Shown here in pieces: positions 15,229 through 22,886 of a DNA stretch of 64,000 nucleotides. Positions within the stretch are counted from its first letter, which is position 1. Each line of letters opens with the position of its first letter. Position numbers and translations under genes: made by a program. Location: the IMG/VR virus record IMGVR_UViG_3300032516_002690, positions 1 to 64,000 of that record, one strand, 5' to 3'. Source of the stretch: a virus. Below the pieces are notes generated by a model. It saw only the letters and a program-made list of their open reading frames with translations, was not told where the DNA came from and ran no database searches.

Positions 15229-18200
15229 TCGGGTCTAGCATCGTTGAATTGTGCGTCATTGACAGCACAAGTTTACCTAGCCCTTGGAATGTATCACGCA
15301 TTTGCGTCTCTAACTCGATATATGTAGTCTCACCCAGTTGTTCTTTGATCTGGGATTCCTGCATATAGAGCGTGAGTAGCGTACGCCCCAAGTCATCGAT
15401 GCTGGATTCGAGGTTCGACGCGTACTGCGACGTCAAGCCCTTCAACGTACCGTTGCGTGCGAGCGATGCGATAGTACCTGCGTCGAATGCGCCGGTTTCG
15501 TGCATACCCGCCGCGCCTTCCAAAAAGGCAGGGTTAATCTGCGAAGCAATCTCCTCAGACGACGGTTGCTCCGTGCGCATGATTGGATATTGCGGCTCTT
15601 GTTGCGCATTGGGATCTGCGTTTGGGTCCATACCCATCGCAGGGTCCATACCTTCAGGCATACCTTGCATGCCAGGATCCCCGCCCATTTGCGAAGGGTC
15701 TTGCGGCATAGCAGGCGCAGGTGCTTGCGCAGGGTCTGCAGGCGCAGGTGCAGGCATACCGCCTTGCGCAGGATCAGCGGGCGCGGCAGGTTCGGCTGGC
15801 TGGCCCGTCTCAATTTCTTGAGCGCGTTGCTGAACCGTAGTCAGTACGTCGAGTTGGGCCTGCAAAGCAGTCATCTGTTCTTGCAGGCTCTGCATTGATT
15901 CCGAAAAAGCCTGGTCAACTGCCGAGGGCGGCGAGGGTGCAGGCGCCGGAGCTTGCTGCATAGCAGGGGGCATGGCAGGTGGCGCAGCTTGCGGGGCAGG
16001 CGCAGCGGGCGCAGGTTGCTGCATAGCTGGCGGACCACCCATCGGGGTTTGCGGCGCTGCTTCGCCTTGCGCAATTTTAATGCGGTATTTGAGACTTTGA
16101 TACGCAGAGGGCGTCACGATATACGAACGACACACGCCCGTATGCGACGCAATTTTCAACATTGCTTCGGCAGCAGACGCGTGTACTTTGTAGCGTGAAG
16201 CAATCTTAAAGATAGCTTCCTTTTTCGTATCCGTACGGTCGCCGTCTACGGAATACATGCTCTCGCCCGCATCGCGAACAACAGCCTCGTGGACGCCCAT
16301 CGAGCCCAACGCGTCGAGTACGATGTGGCTCAACGCGTCAGCTGTTCGCAGGAAGTCTTCAGCAGGCTTATCGTCCTTGAGACTCACCCACTTCCAGCTG
16401 GCCGGAATAACCACGAGATTTTGGTCTCGCAGTTTCATCGGGCGATTACCCGGAGAACGCGGGTCCATTACGAAGGCCTTGGCTCCCCAACCACCTTCAT
16501 TACTGATCTTGCCGCGCACCACACCGTCGGTACCTACGGAGAGCTCAGTAATTTCTACAGGCTTGGTGCCGTGATACTGCGCGCCGCGCTTAGAAATAAA
16601 CGCGCCAGTACCCTTAGAAGGCTTGGCAGTTCCCTCTGTGAGTACAGCTTTGTACACACCCGAGCCTTTAAGGAAGTTCTCTGATACCTGCTCGCCCATG
16701 AGCTGGTTTGTCATCACGTAATTGCCATCTTCGAGAATGGCAAGACGACTGTATTTATGCGAGCGTTCGATATCGCGTCCGTTACAGTCAAAACCGTACA
16801 AGCTCTCAGGCTCTTTGTTGTACGTGGTCTTGGGGACCTTGTTTTGTAGGCGCTTAACGCGACTGTCTTCCTTGGGAAAGGTAAATCGATCTTCGCTTAG
16901 AAGATCAAACGGCTCAGTAATGACCAACGCGCCTGTAGGTGCGCCCTTGGTTGTGTAGAGCCTGTAAGGTCCCGAAGACAGCGTGTCTTGGAAATGCTGG
17001 TACTTCTGTACTTGCACAGCCAAGTTGAGCGAAGGACGAGTGTCCTTAAAGTAGTAACCCCGCATCAGCACGCCGTTGAATGCTTCAGGCGCAGCTTCAC
17101 CGAAGAGCTCGGTGTATTCTTTCGCGCGCGTCGCTTTATCCGCGATATACAACGCACCGCCCGTATGCGAAACACCGGCAGTCTTGTGCGTCAGCGCTTT
17201 GATGAGCTGCTGCTCGCCGTAGAGTTCTGCAGCCTTTTTGAGTAGGCGGGGGTTTGCGTCCAATACTTTCGCAAATCCTTCTTTGACCTGATTAGGCGCC
17301 TTCTCTAGAAACTCAACGAGTTTAGGCGCATACGTATTCGACTTCTGCGCGTGCTTGAGCATCGCAGTAATGCCGTCCTCGTACGACGCATATCGCGACA
17401 TCGCAGACATAGGGTTGGCAAGGGCGGACAGTGCGGTGCCTACAAAACCAGGCTGTTGTTGGCCGGTGTAAGGGTCGACTTCCTTTTCCCGAGTATTCAT
17501 AATGCCGCCGAGGGCTGCGCCGGTATAGCGACCAGCCGCTTGGCCGAGTCCGGGAGATATGCCACCGCCAGATTGAATAGCTCCTTGGCGGCCAATTATT
17601 GCACCGATAGGACCGGCCAATGCTCCGCCCAACCCGCCGCGAGCCGCGACGCCTGGAGCATCGCGCCAGTCTTCCCAATCAGAGGTCATGAGACCGGTGC
17701 CTGCACCCGTCAGTCCGCCACGCACAGCGTTCGACACACCCTCATCGACCATTTGTCCGAGCGTGCGCACTGTCTCGGGGTTGATATGCGGCATGCTAAT
17801 CGATGCGGTAGTAGTCATGCCGGGTTGAGGAGCAGCAGGTGCCGCGCCTTGCTGTGGCGCCATACCTTGTTGCGGCATTTGTTGCTGTTGCGCGCCAGCA
17901 GGGGCCATACCCTGTTGAGCCGCAGCAGTTGCTGCGTTGGGGTCCTGCATCATTTCCCACGTCTTGGTGTGGGATTTGTACATCTTGGCTAGTGTATCTA
18001 CATCAAGAGCATTATTATCCAGCGCCTGGCCTGGAGACATTTGCTGGGTGCGCTGAAATTGCTCGACGAACGTTGCCCAGATCTCAGGATTAAACTCCGA
18101 AGGCTGCCCTGTAGCACCGGCTCCGGTACCTGGAAAAGGCCCGATAGCGATTTTCGTAAGTTTGCGACCTAGGGGTTCAGTCGAAGAAGCTTCGAGCCAA

Positions 18201-18685
18201 CTACGCGCAGACACATCGCTGGCATAGCTGTACCGACCGGTCGTTGGCGGTACCATCAAGTTACGGATATCGACGTCTGTTGCAACGGTATCAGGCAACT
18301 TAGCCCCGTCGCCCATGGACGAGATGGTGCTCTTATTTACTTCCTCTAACCAATCGTTGTTGAGCGGAAGGAAAATATCTTGATCCTTCACATACATCAA
18401 ATCGAAAGGCTTGAGCTCATTCTCAGAAAGAACGACAGGTATATAAATATAGCTGCCTTCTTGCTCGATAATAAACGCGCCTACGCCCGTACCCATTTCC
18501 GTGTCGGAATCGAGCATCTTGAACGTGACAATCTCAGGAACAAGATCCGGGAATTTGCCAGAGAAAGCCTGATAGGCCATCTGCCCGAACTTATCCTCAA
18601 AGATTTGTTTCTCGTCCTCGGCAGACGGCATGGCTTGCTGCGAGTTGATCGCAGGTGAAAATAAGGCGTGTTTTCGATATGCCAT
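15215..18685 (-). CDS. Large virion protein with Pro/Gln/Ala-rich linkers
   Basis: 1156 residues. Residues 1 to about 230 look globular (TFKMLDSDTEMGTGVGAFII, SYIYIPVVLSENELKPFD). Then come a Gln/Pro/Ala/Met-rich linker (about 255-295), a glycine-rich hydrophobic region (about 320-380, GGLGGALAGPIGAIIG), a large globular middle (about 430-870), a second long Pro/Ala/Met linker (about 895-1060) and a short helical C-terminus. Alternating folded blocks and flexible linkers suit an internal or ejected virion protein, or a large head protein. No enzymatic motif was recognised. The start codon is followed by a typical ribosome-site arrangement (TAGGTAG upstream). Confidence 0.5.
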   Translation of the reverse strand: MAYRKHALFSPAINSQQAMPSAEDEKQIFEDKFGQMAYQAFSGKFPDLVPEIVTFKMLDSDTEMGTGVGAFIIEQEGSYIYIPVVLSENELKPFDLMYVKDQDIFLPLNNDWLEEVNKSTISSMGDGAKLPDTVATDVDIRNLMVPPTTGRYSYASDVSARSWLEASSTEPLGRKLTKIAIGPFPGTGAGATGQPSEFNPEIWATFVEQFQRTQQMSPGQALDNNALDVDTLAKMYKSHTKTWEMMQDPNAATAAAQQGMAPAGAQQQQMPQQGMAPQQGAAPAAPQPGMTTTASISMPHINPETVRTLGQMVDEGVSNAVRGGLTGAGTGLMTSDWEDWRDAPGVAARGGLGGALAGPIGAIIGRQGAIQSGGGISPGLGQAAGRYTGAALGGIMNTREKEVDPYTGQQQPGFVGTALSALANPMSAMSRYASYEDGITAMLKHAQKSNTYAPKLVEFLEKAPNQVKEGFAKVLDANPRLLKKAAELYGEQQLIKALTHKTAGVSHTGGALYIADKATRAKEYTELFGEAAPEAFNGVLMRGYYFKDTRPSLNLAVQVQKYQHFQDTLSSGPYRLYTTKGAPTGALVITEPFDLLSEDRFTFPKEDSRVKRLQNKVPKTTYNKEPESLYGFDCNGRDIERSHKYSRLAILEDGNYVMTNQLMGEQVSENFLKGSGVYKAVLTEGTAKPSKGTGAFISKRGAQYHGTKPVEITELSVGTDGVVRGKISNEGGWGAKAFVMDPRSPGNRPMKLRDQNLVVIPASWKWVSLKDDKPAEDFLRTADALSHIVLDALGSMGVHEAVVRDAGESMYSVDGDRTDTKKEAIFKIASRYKVHASAAEAMLKIASHTGVCRSYIVTPSAYQSLKYRIKIAQGEAAPQTPMGGPPAMQQPAPAAPAPQAAPPAMPPAMQQAPAPAPSPPSAVDQAFSESMQSLQEQMTALQAQLDVLTTVQQRAQEIETGQPAEPAAPADPAQGGMPAPAPADPAQAPAPAMPQDPSQMGGDPGMQGMPEGMDPAMGMDPNADPNAQQEPQYPIMRTEQPSSEEIASQINPAFLEGAAGMHETGAFDAGTIASLARNGTLKGLTSQYASNLESSIDDLGRTLLTLYMQESQIKEQLGETTYIELETQMRDTFQGLGKLVLSMTHNSTMLDPNAIA

Positions 18686-18688
18686 TGT

Positions 18689-18871
18689 CTACCTAGGGTT
18701 TATAATCTTGGGTGGCCGTATCGTAGCAGTCTGCAACGGCTTTCGCGCAGGTTGTTCAGAGCTACTAGGACTTTCGGAATTAAACGGGGAAAAGCCCGGA
18801 ACTCCCATAGCTTGTCCAAGTTTTTCTTGGATAAGTAGAAGCCCGAGCTTTAGTGCGGCCGTAGAGACCAT
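18689..18871 (-). CDS. Possible small protein in the 18.7-18.9 kb gap
   Basis: 60 residues (begins MVSTAALKLGLLLIQEKLG, C-terminal half Ser/Pro/Arg-rich). It fills the 190-base gap between two virion genes almost exactly, which supports it in so compact a genome. There is no clear Shine-Dalgarno sequence and no recognised family. The N-terminal 20 residues form a short amphipathic or weakly hydrophobic helix. It may be real or a chance open frame. Confidence 0.35.
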   Translation of the reverse strand: MVSTAALKLGLLLIQEKLGQAMGVPGFSPFNSESPSSSEQPARKPLQTATIRPPKIINPR

Positions 18872-18877
18872 GATTGA

Positions 18878-20140
18878 TTAAGCGTTCAGGTTCTGGAGAC
18901 GTGTTCGCAGTACAGAGAGCGATCCCATCTTGGATTCCGAGGACTCTTCCTTCTTCTGCATGAAAGCAGGAAGTGCGGGGCCCTTGTCGTCGCCCTTGTC
19001 ATCCTTGTCATCCTTCTTGGCATTTTCCGAAGTAGCGCACTCCGCTTCGGCAGTCTTACGGAAATGATCGCGGATTGACGCAGCCGCTTCCTTCTTCGAA
19101 CCCAGCGAAGAATAGAGCGTCTCAAGATATCCCGCACGCTCAGGTACATCGAGACCCATCATGGCGCGTACGTGCGCAACCTTCTGCGTCTCAGGCATAC
19201 GCTCGGGAAGATACGGCACAACCTGCTCAGCGGTTTGTGTGAATACTCGATCAAAAGCATTCTTGGTTTGCTCGGTGATCGAATTACTGCCGCTGGCCGT
19301 GGCGCCGGGCATAAGCGGATGCGGCATCTCGCGACCGATAACCGCGCCCGACGGAATGGTCATCTCGGTATTTCCGACGCCGCGTTCGCCCATGCTGGCA
19401 TAGCCTTCGGGACGGCGATTGAGTTCTTGTGCCGCTTCGGCATTGTCAGCAGCGGCTGAGGGCAGGTCGTTCGGATTGCCTCCGCCCGTGATCAGCGAGC
19501 CAGTATCCGCCGCTTGCTTTCGCGCAACGCGACGAACGATATCTGTAAACGAACCAGACTTTGCGGTCTGCTCAGTCACGGAATTCGAACCACCGTCGGT
19601 TGCGCCCGGTGCGACGGGAGAGCGTTGCTCGGTACCGACAGTGCCTTCGCCCTTGCCCTCCCAGTTACCGACGCCGCGCTCGCCAAGGTTGGCGTAATTC
19701 TCGGGACGGCGTTGCTGCTCCAAAGCAGCCTCACCGTTGTCAGCCGCTGCGCCGGGCAGGTCGTTCGGGTCTCCGCCACCTTGAATGAGCGAGCCCGTCT
19801 CGGCTGCAGACTTCTCCATAAGCGACCAAGCGTCACCTTGCGCGACTGCGACAGGGTTAGCGTCTTGCGCCGTCTTGGTAACGGAGGGGCTGTACTGATT
19901 GCCCGCTTGTTCGCACTGATACTCAGCTGCCTTGACGAGGTTTTCGCAGAGAAAACCCGCAACCTTCATGTCGAGCTGGCCGCCATTGAGGTAAGGGTCA
20001 GGCATCCCCGACTTATCAGCGATGTAATCCGCCGAAGCATCCGCCGCTTCTTTCGACGGGTAGACCACGACACCTTCGCGGATTAATTGCGCGTTCAGGC
20101 CCCGGACGAAGGCGCGCTTGAAAAGCGGTGAAATCGACAT
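18878..20140 (-). CDS. Virion protein with two tandem ~100-residue repeats
   Basis: 420 residues. Two copies of a repeat follow each other (about residues 112-205 and 210-300): each contains GSLI.GGG.PNDLP.AAADN.EAA, RRPE.YA..GERGVGN and PGAT..GSNS.TEQT. The repeat is also visible in the DNA (roughly 19,270-19,500 and 19,560-19,810). Residues 1-90 look helical (FKRAFVRGLNAQLIREGVVV) and the C-terminus is a charged Lys/Asp region (KKDDKDDKGDDKGP). Family not recognised. A structural protein present in many copies is likely from its place in the late block. Confidence 0.5.
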   Translation of the reverse strand: MSISPLFKRAFVRGLNAQLIREGVVVYPSKEAADASADYIADKSGMPDPYLNGGQLDMKVAGFLCENLVKAAEYQCEQAGNQYSPSVTKTAQDANPVAVAQGDAWSLMEKSAAETGSLIQGGGDPNDLPGAAADNGEAALEQQRRPENYANLGERGVGNWEGKGEGTVGTEQRSPVAPGATDGGSNSVTEQTAKSGSFTDIVRRVARKQAADTGSLITGGGNPNDLPSAAADNAEAAQELNRRPEGYASMGERGVGNTEMTIPSGAVIGREMPHPLMPGATASGSNSITEQTKNAFDRVFTQTAEQVVPYLPERMPETQKVAHVRAMMGLDVPERAGYLETLYSSLGSKKEAAASIRDHFRKTAEAECATSENAKKDDKDDKGDDKGPALPAFMQKKEESSESKMGSLSVLRTRLQNLNA

Positions 20141-20215
20141 ATGTACCCTGCTCCTATGGCGGTAATGCGTTTATTGTAGTGCGGTTGATTCTGCGGCCCA
20201 AGGCTTTAGTTCGGA

Positions 20216-22027
20216 TTAGTATTGCCCGTCTGGGCCTTCACCGAATTCCGAACTAAAGATGATGCCCGGTACGGGGCTGAGACTGTGTATGTCTGCGGTT
20301 TGCCCCTTCTGGGCCGCATCCAATATAGACTGTTTCAAGTAACGATGCCCCAAACGTACAAGCCAGTCGGGGTTTAGTAAAGGATTTCTCGTAGCGGGTT
20401 GAAGGATTGGCGAAACAATCGGGGCTTTGAAACCCGTTTGGATCTTTGAGTAGCCCGCTTCCTTTAGTTCGTCGATCATAGGCTGCGAGATACGGGTACC
20501 GATGAGATGGTGCAACGCACCCTCTGCGAGATACTTGCCTTCAGAGGAGTCGATAGCCGTGTGCACAGATTTACTGCCGGCTATGTTGCGCAGCTTGTTG
20601 TATTCGATTACGTCGCCGCGCACGAGACCGTGTTCTGCAGAGTCGTCATCATCTACGTCCTCTATACGTACGTGGTTGAGCGTAGATTTAGCGAGCACCT
20701 CAAAGTGTCGACGGTCTACAGGGACGTCGCTACCTTTGTATATGTCGCTCAATTTGTTCACGATGTAGTTACGGCCTTCGCCGAGTCCTTTGTGCTCTAC
20801 GACCTCGCCAGGTTTGGGCACGCCTTCAGATAACGCATCGCCCGCGTGTACTCGGTCTCCGACTTTTACGATGGGCTTAAGCCCTGACATTATGTAAACG
20901 CGATCGGTATTTACCGTGATGAAATAACCACCCTGAGGAGCCGTTACGATTTCTTTTACGGTGCCCGTGACGGGGGCGAGCGTCGCTTTGTTTTTGAAGG
21001 ATGCCGGCGACTCGATAATCATGCGGAAGCCTTCGAGGCCTCCGATGTCTAGCGGGTTCGTGCCTGACATACGTACACCGTGCTTAGCGTTGAGCGCGAG
21101 TTGGGTGAGAGGCTCACCTAATGCTTGGCTGGCACGAATACCTACGTTTTCACCGACAGGATTGAGCGTACCCGTAGTATTCAAACCCATACATTTCTGG
21201 CAAATACCGCGGTCGGCTTCGCAAGTCATGGGTGAACGGGTAATGATGTGCTCTATTTTTGCCTTCTGGAGCAACGACACGATCCGGGGAGCAACCAGTG
21301 TATTGCGCGGAAATTCGCCGGCTGCGACTGCCAGGAACCGATCTATAATGGCAGAGTTAGCGACTGCCATACGGAGACCATTCTTGGTCCCACAGTCAGG
21401 CATAGTAATAACTTGATCGCTCGTATTGTTGACGAGAATTTTCGAGAGATCGCCGGGTTCGCTAACTTCAATGGTCCCCTTTGCCGCGGCCATGCGCGCT
21501 TCTTTATTGTTCGCCCACCACTCTGAAGGACGCAAGCCTTCTGAGTAACTGTGCGTAGTCAGCCACGCCTGAACATTGTCGTGCTCATCGCTGCTTGCAG
21601 CAGGAGCACCCACCGCACGCATTAATTGCAGCGGGCTTCCGCGAGACCCAGAGCGCGCCATCTCCCCCATGGTTCCGGGGTGATTCATGGCGTATGCGAG
21701 CAACTTATCCTGTGTATCCCGGATAATCTCGTGCTTTTGCGCATCGGTCGTACTTGCTTTGATTTTCGCTAATGCGGGGCGCGTAATCGCGTTGCGTTCT
21801 TTGTACAGCGGTGCAATGTCGTCGAGGCCTACAGAGATACCCATGCTCGTAGAAAAATCATCGCCGAGTTTCTTCACTTTGGTGATGGTTTTTACGTACT
21901 GAACGGGATCGTCTTTAGCGAGCCGCAACATGTTCTGAAACAGATCTTTTTTCGTGTAAATGCCCGTAGGACGATATTCGCTGGGAATAGCGCCATCCAA
22001 CAAATAATGTCCTAGGGTTTTTGGCAT
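20216..22027 (-). CDS. RNA polymerase beta-prime subunit, C-terminal part
   Basis: 603 residues matching the C-terminal part of bacterial RpoC. Visible landmarks in order: SMGISVGLDDIAPL (bacterial ..SGASVGIDDM..), the bridge helix (about 115-142, MARSGSRGSPLQLMRAVGAP), the trigger loop (SYSEGLRPSEWWANNKEAR), and all four cysteines of the second zinc-binding domain (DCGT near 210, then CEADRGICQKC near 265). These are followed by GENVGIRASQALGEPLTQL (bacterial GEAIGVIAAQSIGEPGTQL) and a C-terminal region ending in a helix like the RpoC C-terminus. Together with the beta/beta-prime-N chain it should form the catalytic core. It is separated from that gene by three small genes. I see no large insertion such as the proteobacterial SI3. 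Confidence 0.92.
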   Translation of the reverse strand: MPKTLGHYLLDGAIPSEYRPTGIYTKKDLFQNMLRLAKDDPVQYVKTITKVKKLGDDFSTSMGISVGLDDIAPLYKERNAITRPALAKIKASTTDAQKHEIIRDTQDKLLAYAMNHPGTMGEMARSGSRGSPLQLMRAVGAPAASSDEHDNVQAWLTTHSYSEGLRPSEWWANNKEARMAAAKGTIEVSEPGDLSKILVNNTSDQVITMPDCGTKNGLRMAVANSAIIDRFLAVAAGEFPRNTLVAPRIVSLLQKAKIEHIITRSPMTCEADRGICQKCMGLNTTGTLNPVGENVGIRASQALGEPLTQLALNAKHGVRMSGTNPLDIGGLEGFRMIIESPASFKNKATLAPVTGTVKEIVTAPQGGYFITVNTDRVYIMSGLKPIVKVGDRVHAGDALSEGVPKPGEVVEHKGLGEGRNYIVNKLSDIYKGSDVPVDRRHFEVLAKSTLNHVRIEDVDDDDSAEHGLVRGDVIEYNKLRNIAGSKSVHTAIDSSEGKYLAEGALHHLIGTRISQPMIDELKEAGYSKIQTGFKAPIVSPILQPATRNPLLNPDWLVRLGHRYLKQSILDAAQKGQTADIHSLSPVPGIIFSSEFGEGPDGQY

Positions 22028-22288
22028 TTAAACGCCCCCGGCGCGCGGCAAGCCCATCTGGTAATTACGAGTTCCTGCGTCGCCTGATTCCAACGAATTC
22101 TGTCCGCTCCACGAGGGAGTCTTGTCGACGTTCTTCGCAATGGCAGGAGGATTCGCCGGACCGTTGGGGTTTTCGCTGTCGACGTTTGTTTGATCTTGCT
22201 CTGCAAATTCAGCGAACATGTCTGCAGACATGCCGAGTTTAATCAGTGCCTGCTTAGCTCCGTGCGTGTAGTAGCTGCTCGACATCAT
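22028..22288 (-). CDS. Small late protein with shared Y-x-x-G-x3-AL-x-KLG N-terminus
   Basis: 86 residues beginning MMSSSYYTHGAKQALIKLGM; the second Met is an equally good start. The N-terminal motif is shared with the 65-residue protein at 22689 and the 344-residue protein at 5061. The rest is polar and Asn/Pro/Gly-rich and probably disordered. It lies directly before the beta-prime C-terminal gene and just after the holin-like gene, overlapping the latter by four bases. A role as a small virion protein is plausible. Function unknown. Confidence 0.5.
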   Translation of the reverse strand: MMSSSYYTHGAKQALIKLGMSADMFAEFAEQDQTNVDSENPNGPANPPAIAKNVDKTPSWSGQNSLESGDAGTRNYQMGLPRAGGV

Positions 22289-22671
22289 GACTTACCTGTC
22301 TCTGTAAAACTGCGATCTAAATTGAGGCGTGCTTCTATAAGACCGCCGATGTATTCGCGGGTTTTTTCAGGCATTTTCTGCTCTTTCAAAGTACGTACTA
22401 CAAAATCAATTGCAGTAGCACGCTTGTCTATGCTTGCTACGGCCGGAAGATTTAACTTCAAGGCTTTGCGGCCTTGCTCATGCGCAAAAGCAATGCCCTT
22501 CATAATAGCGTCGTCGAGCTGCAGCGCTTGCTGCTCTGCTACTGTCACACCCGTACGCTTTGCAAATTCTCGTGTGAGTTTGTGCGCAAGCATAATGGCT
22601 ATAGGCGTAATAACAATGATTAGCGTCTGCAGGACAAAGTCCAGGAGCATTTTTGTAGATGACGTATCCAT
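22285..22671 (-). CDS. Probable holin (LLH-type)
   Basis: 128 residues. One N-terminal hydrophobic helix (about 8-30, MLLDFVLQTLIIVITPIAIM) is followed by a charged helical domain with FAHEQGRKALKL, KRATAIDFVVRTLKEQ and IGGLIEARLNLDRS. The size and the layout (one N-terminal membrane helix, then a long coiled region with AV...L-x-EQ-x-x-P.....I-x-A) resemble the LL-H family of phage holins (holin superfamily 6). A holin forms inner-membrane lesions that set lysis time. There is no endolysin gene next to it, and it sits inside the split RNA polymerase locus, which is unusual. An alternative is another small membrane protein. Confidence 0.5.
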   Translation of the reverse strand: MDTSSTKMLLDFVLQTLIIVITPIAIMLAHKLTREFAKRTGVTVAEQQALQLDDAIMKGIAFAHEQGRKALKLNLPAVASIDKRATAIDFVVRTLKEQKMPEKTREYIGGLIEARLNLDRSFTETGKS

Positions 22672-22688
22672 CGAGTAAACCCCTCTAA

Positions 22689-22886
22689 TTAGGCTTGTAA
22701 CGCGTAATCATCCGTAACCAAACCACCCGCGGGCAATCCGTTCATAGCTTGAATCTTCAGATCTTTTTGCCGTTGCATTTCACGGCGACGCGCCATAAAT
22801 GCTGGCAAGTCTTCAGGATCTAATGCGTCCAAAAACCCGAGCTTATGTAGAGCCGCGCGCTTACCTGCGGTATAGTTAGACAGCAC
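22689..22886 (-). CDS. Small protein with Y-x-x-G-x3-AL-x-KLG N-terminal motif
   Basis: 65 residues beginning MLSNYTAGKRAALHKLGFLD from a GTG start at 22886 that overlaps the 3-prime end of the beta/beta-prime-N gene by 11 bases; GAGG lies at a good distance upstream. The motif matches YYTHGAKQALIKLGM at 22028 and YYEYGRLRALMKIGM at 5061. The remainder is charged (FMARRREMQRQKDLKIQAM). Function unknown; the shared motif suggests a common partner or targeting signal. Confidence 0.5.
   Translation of the reverse strand: MLSNYTAGKRAALHKLGFLDALDPEDLPAFMARRREMQRQKDLKIQAMNGLPAGGLVTDDYALQA

Noticed and set aside
15372-19700. Long plus-strand open frames opposite the Pro/Ala/Gln-rich late genes
   Set aside because: They are shadows caused by skewed codon composition; they lack ribosome sites and have low-complexity Arg/Ser-rich translations.
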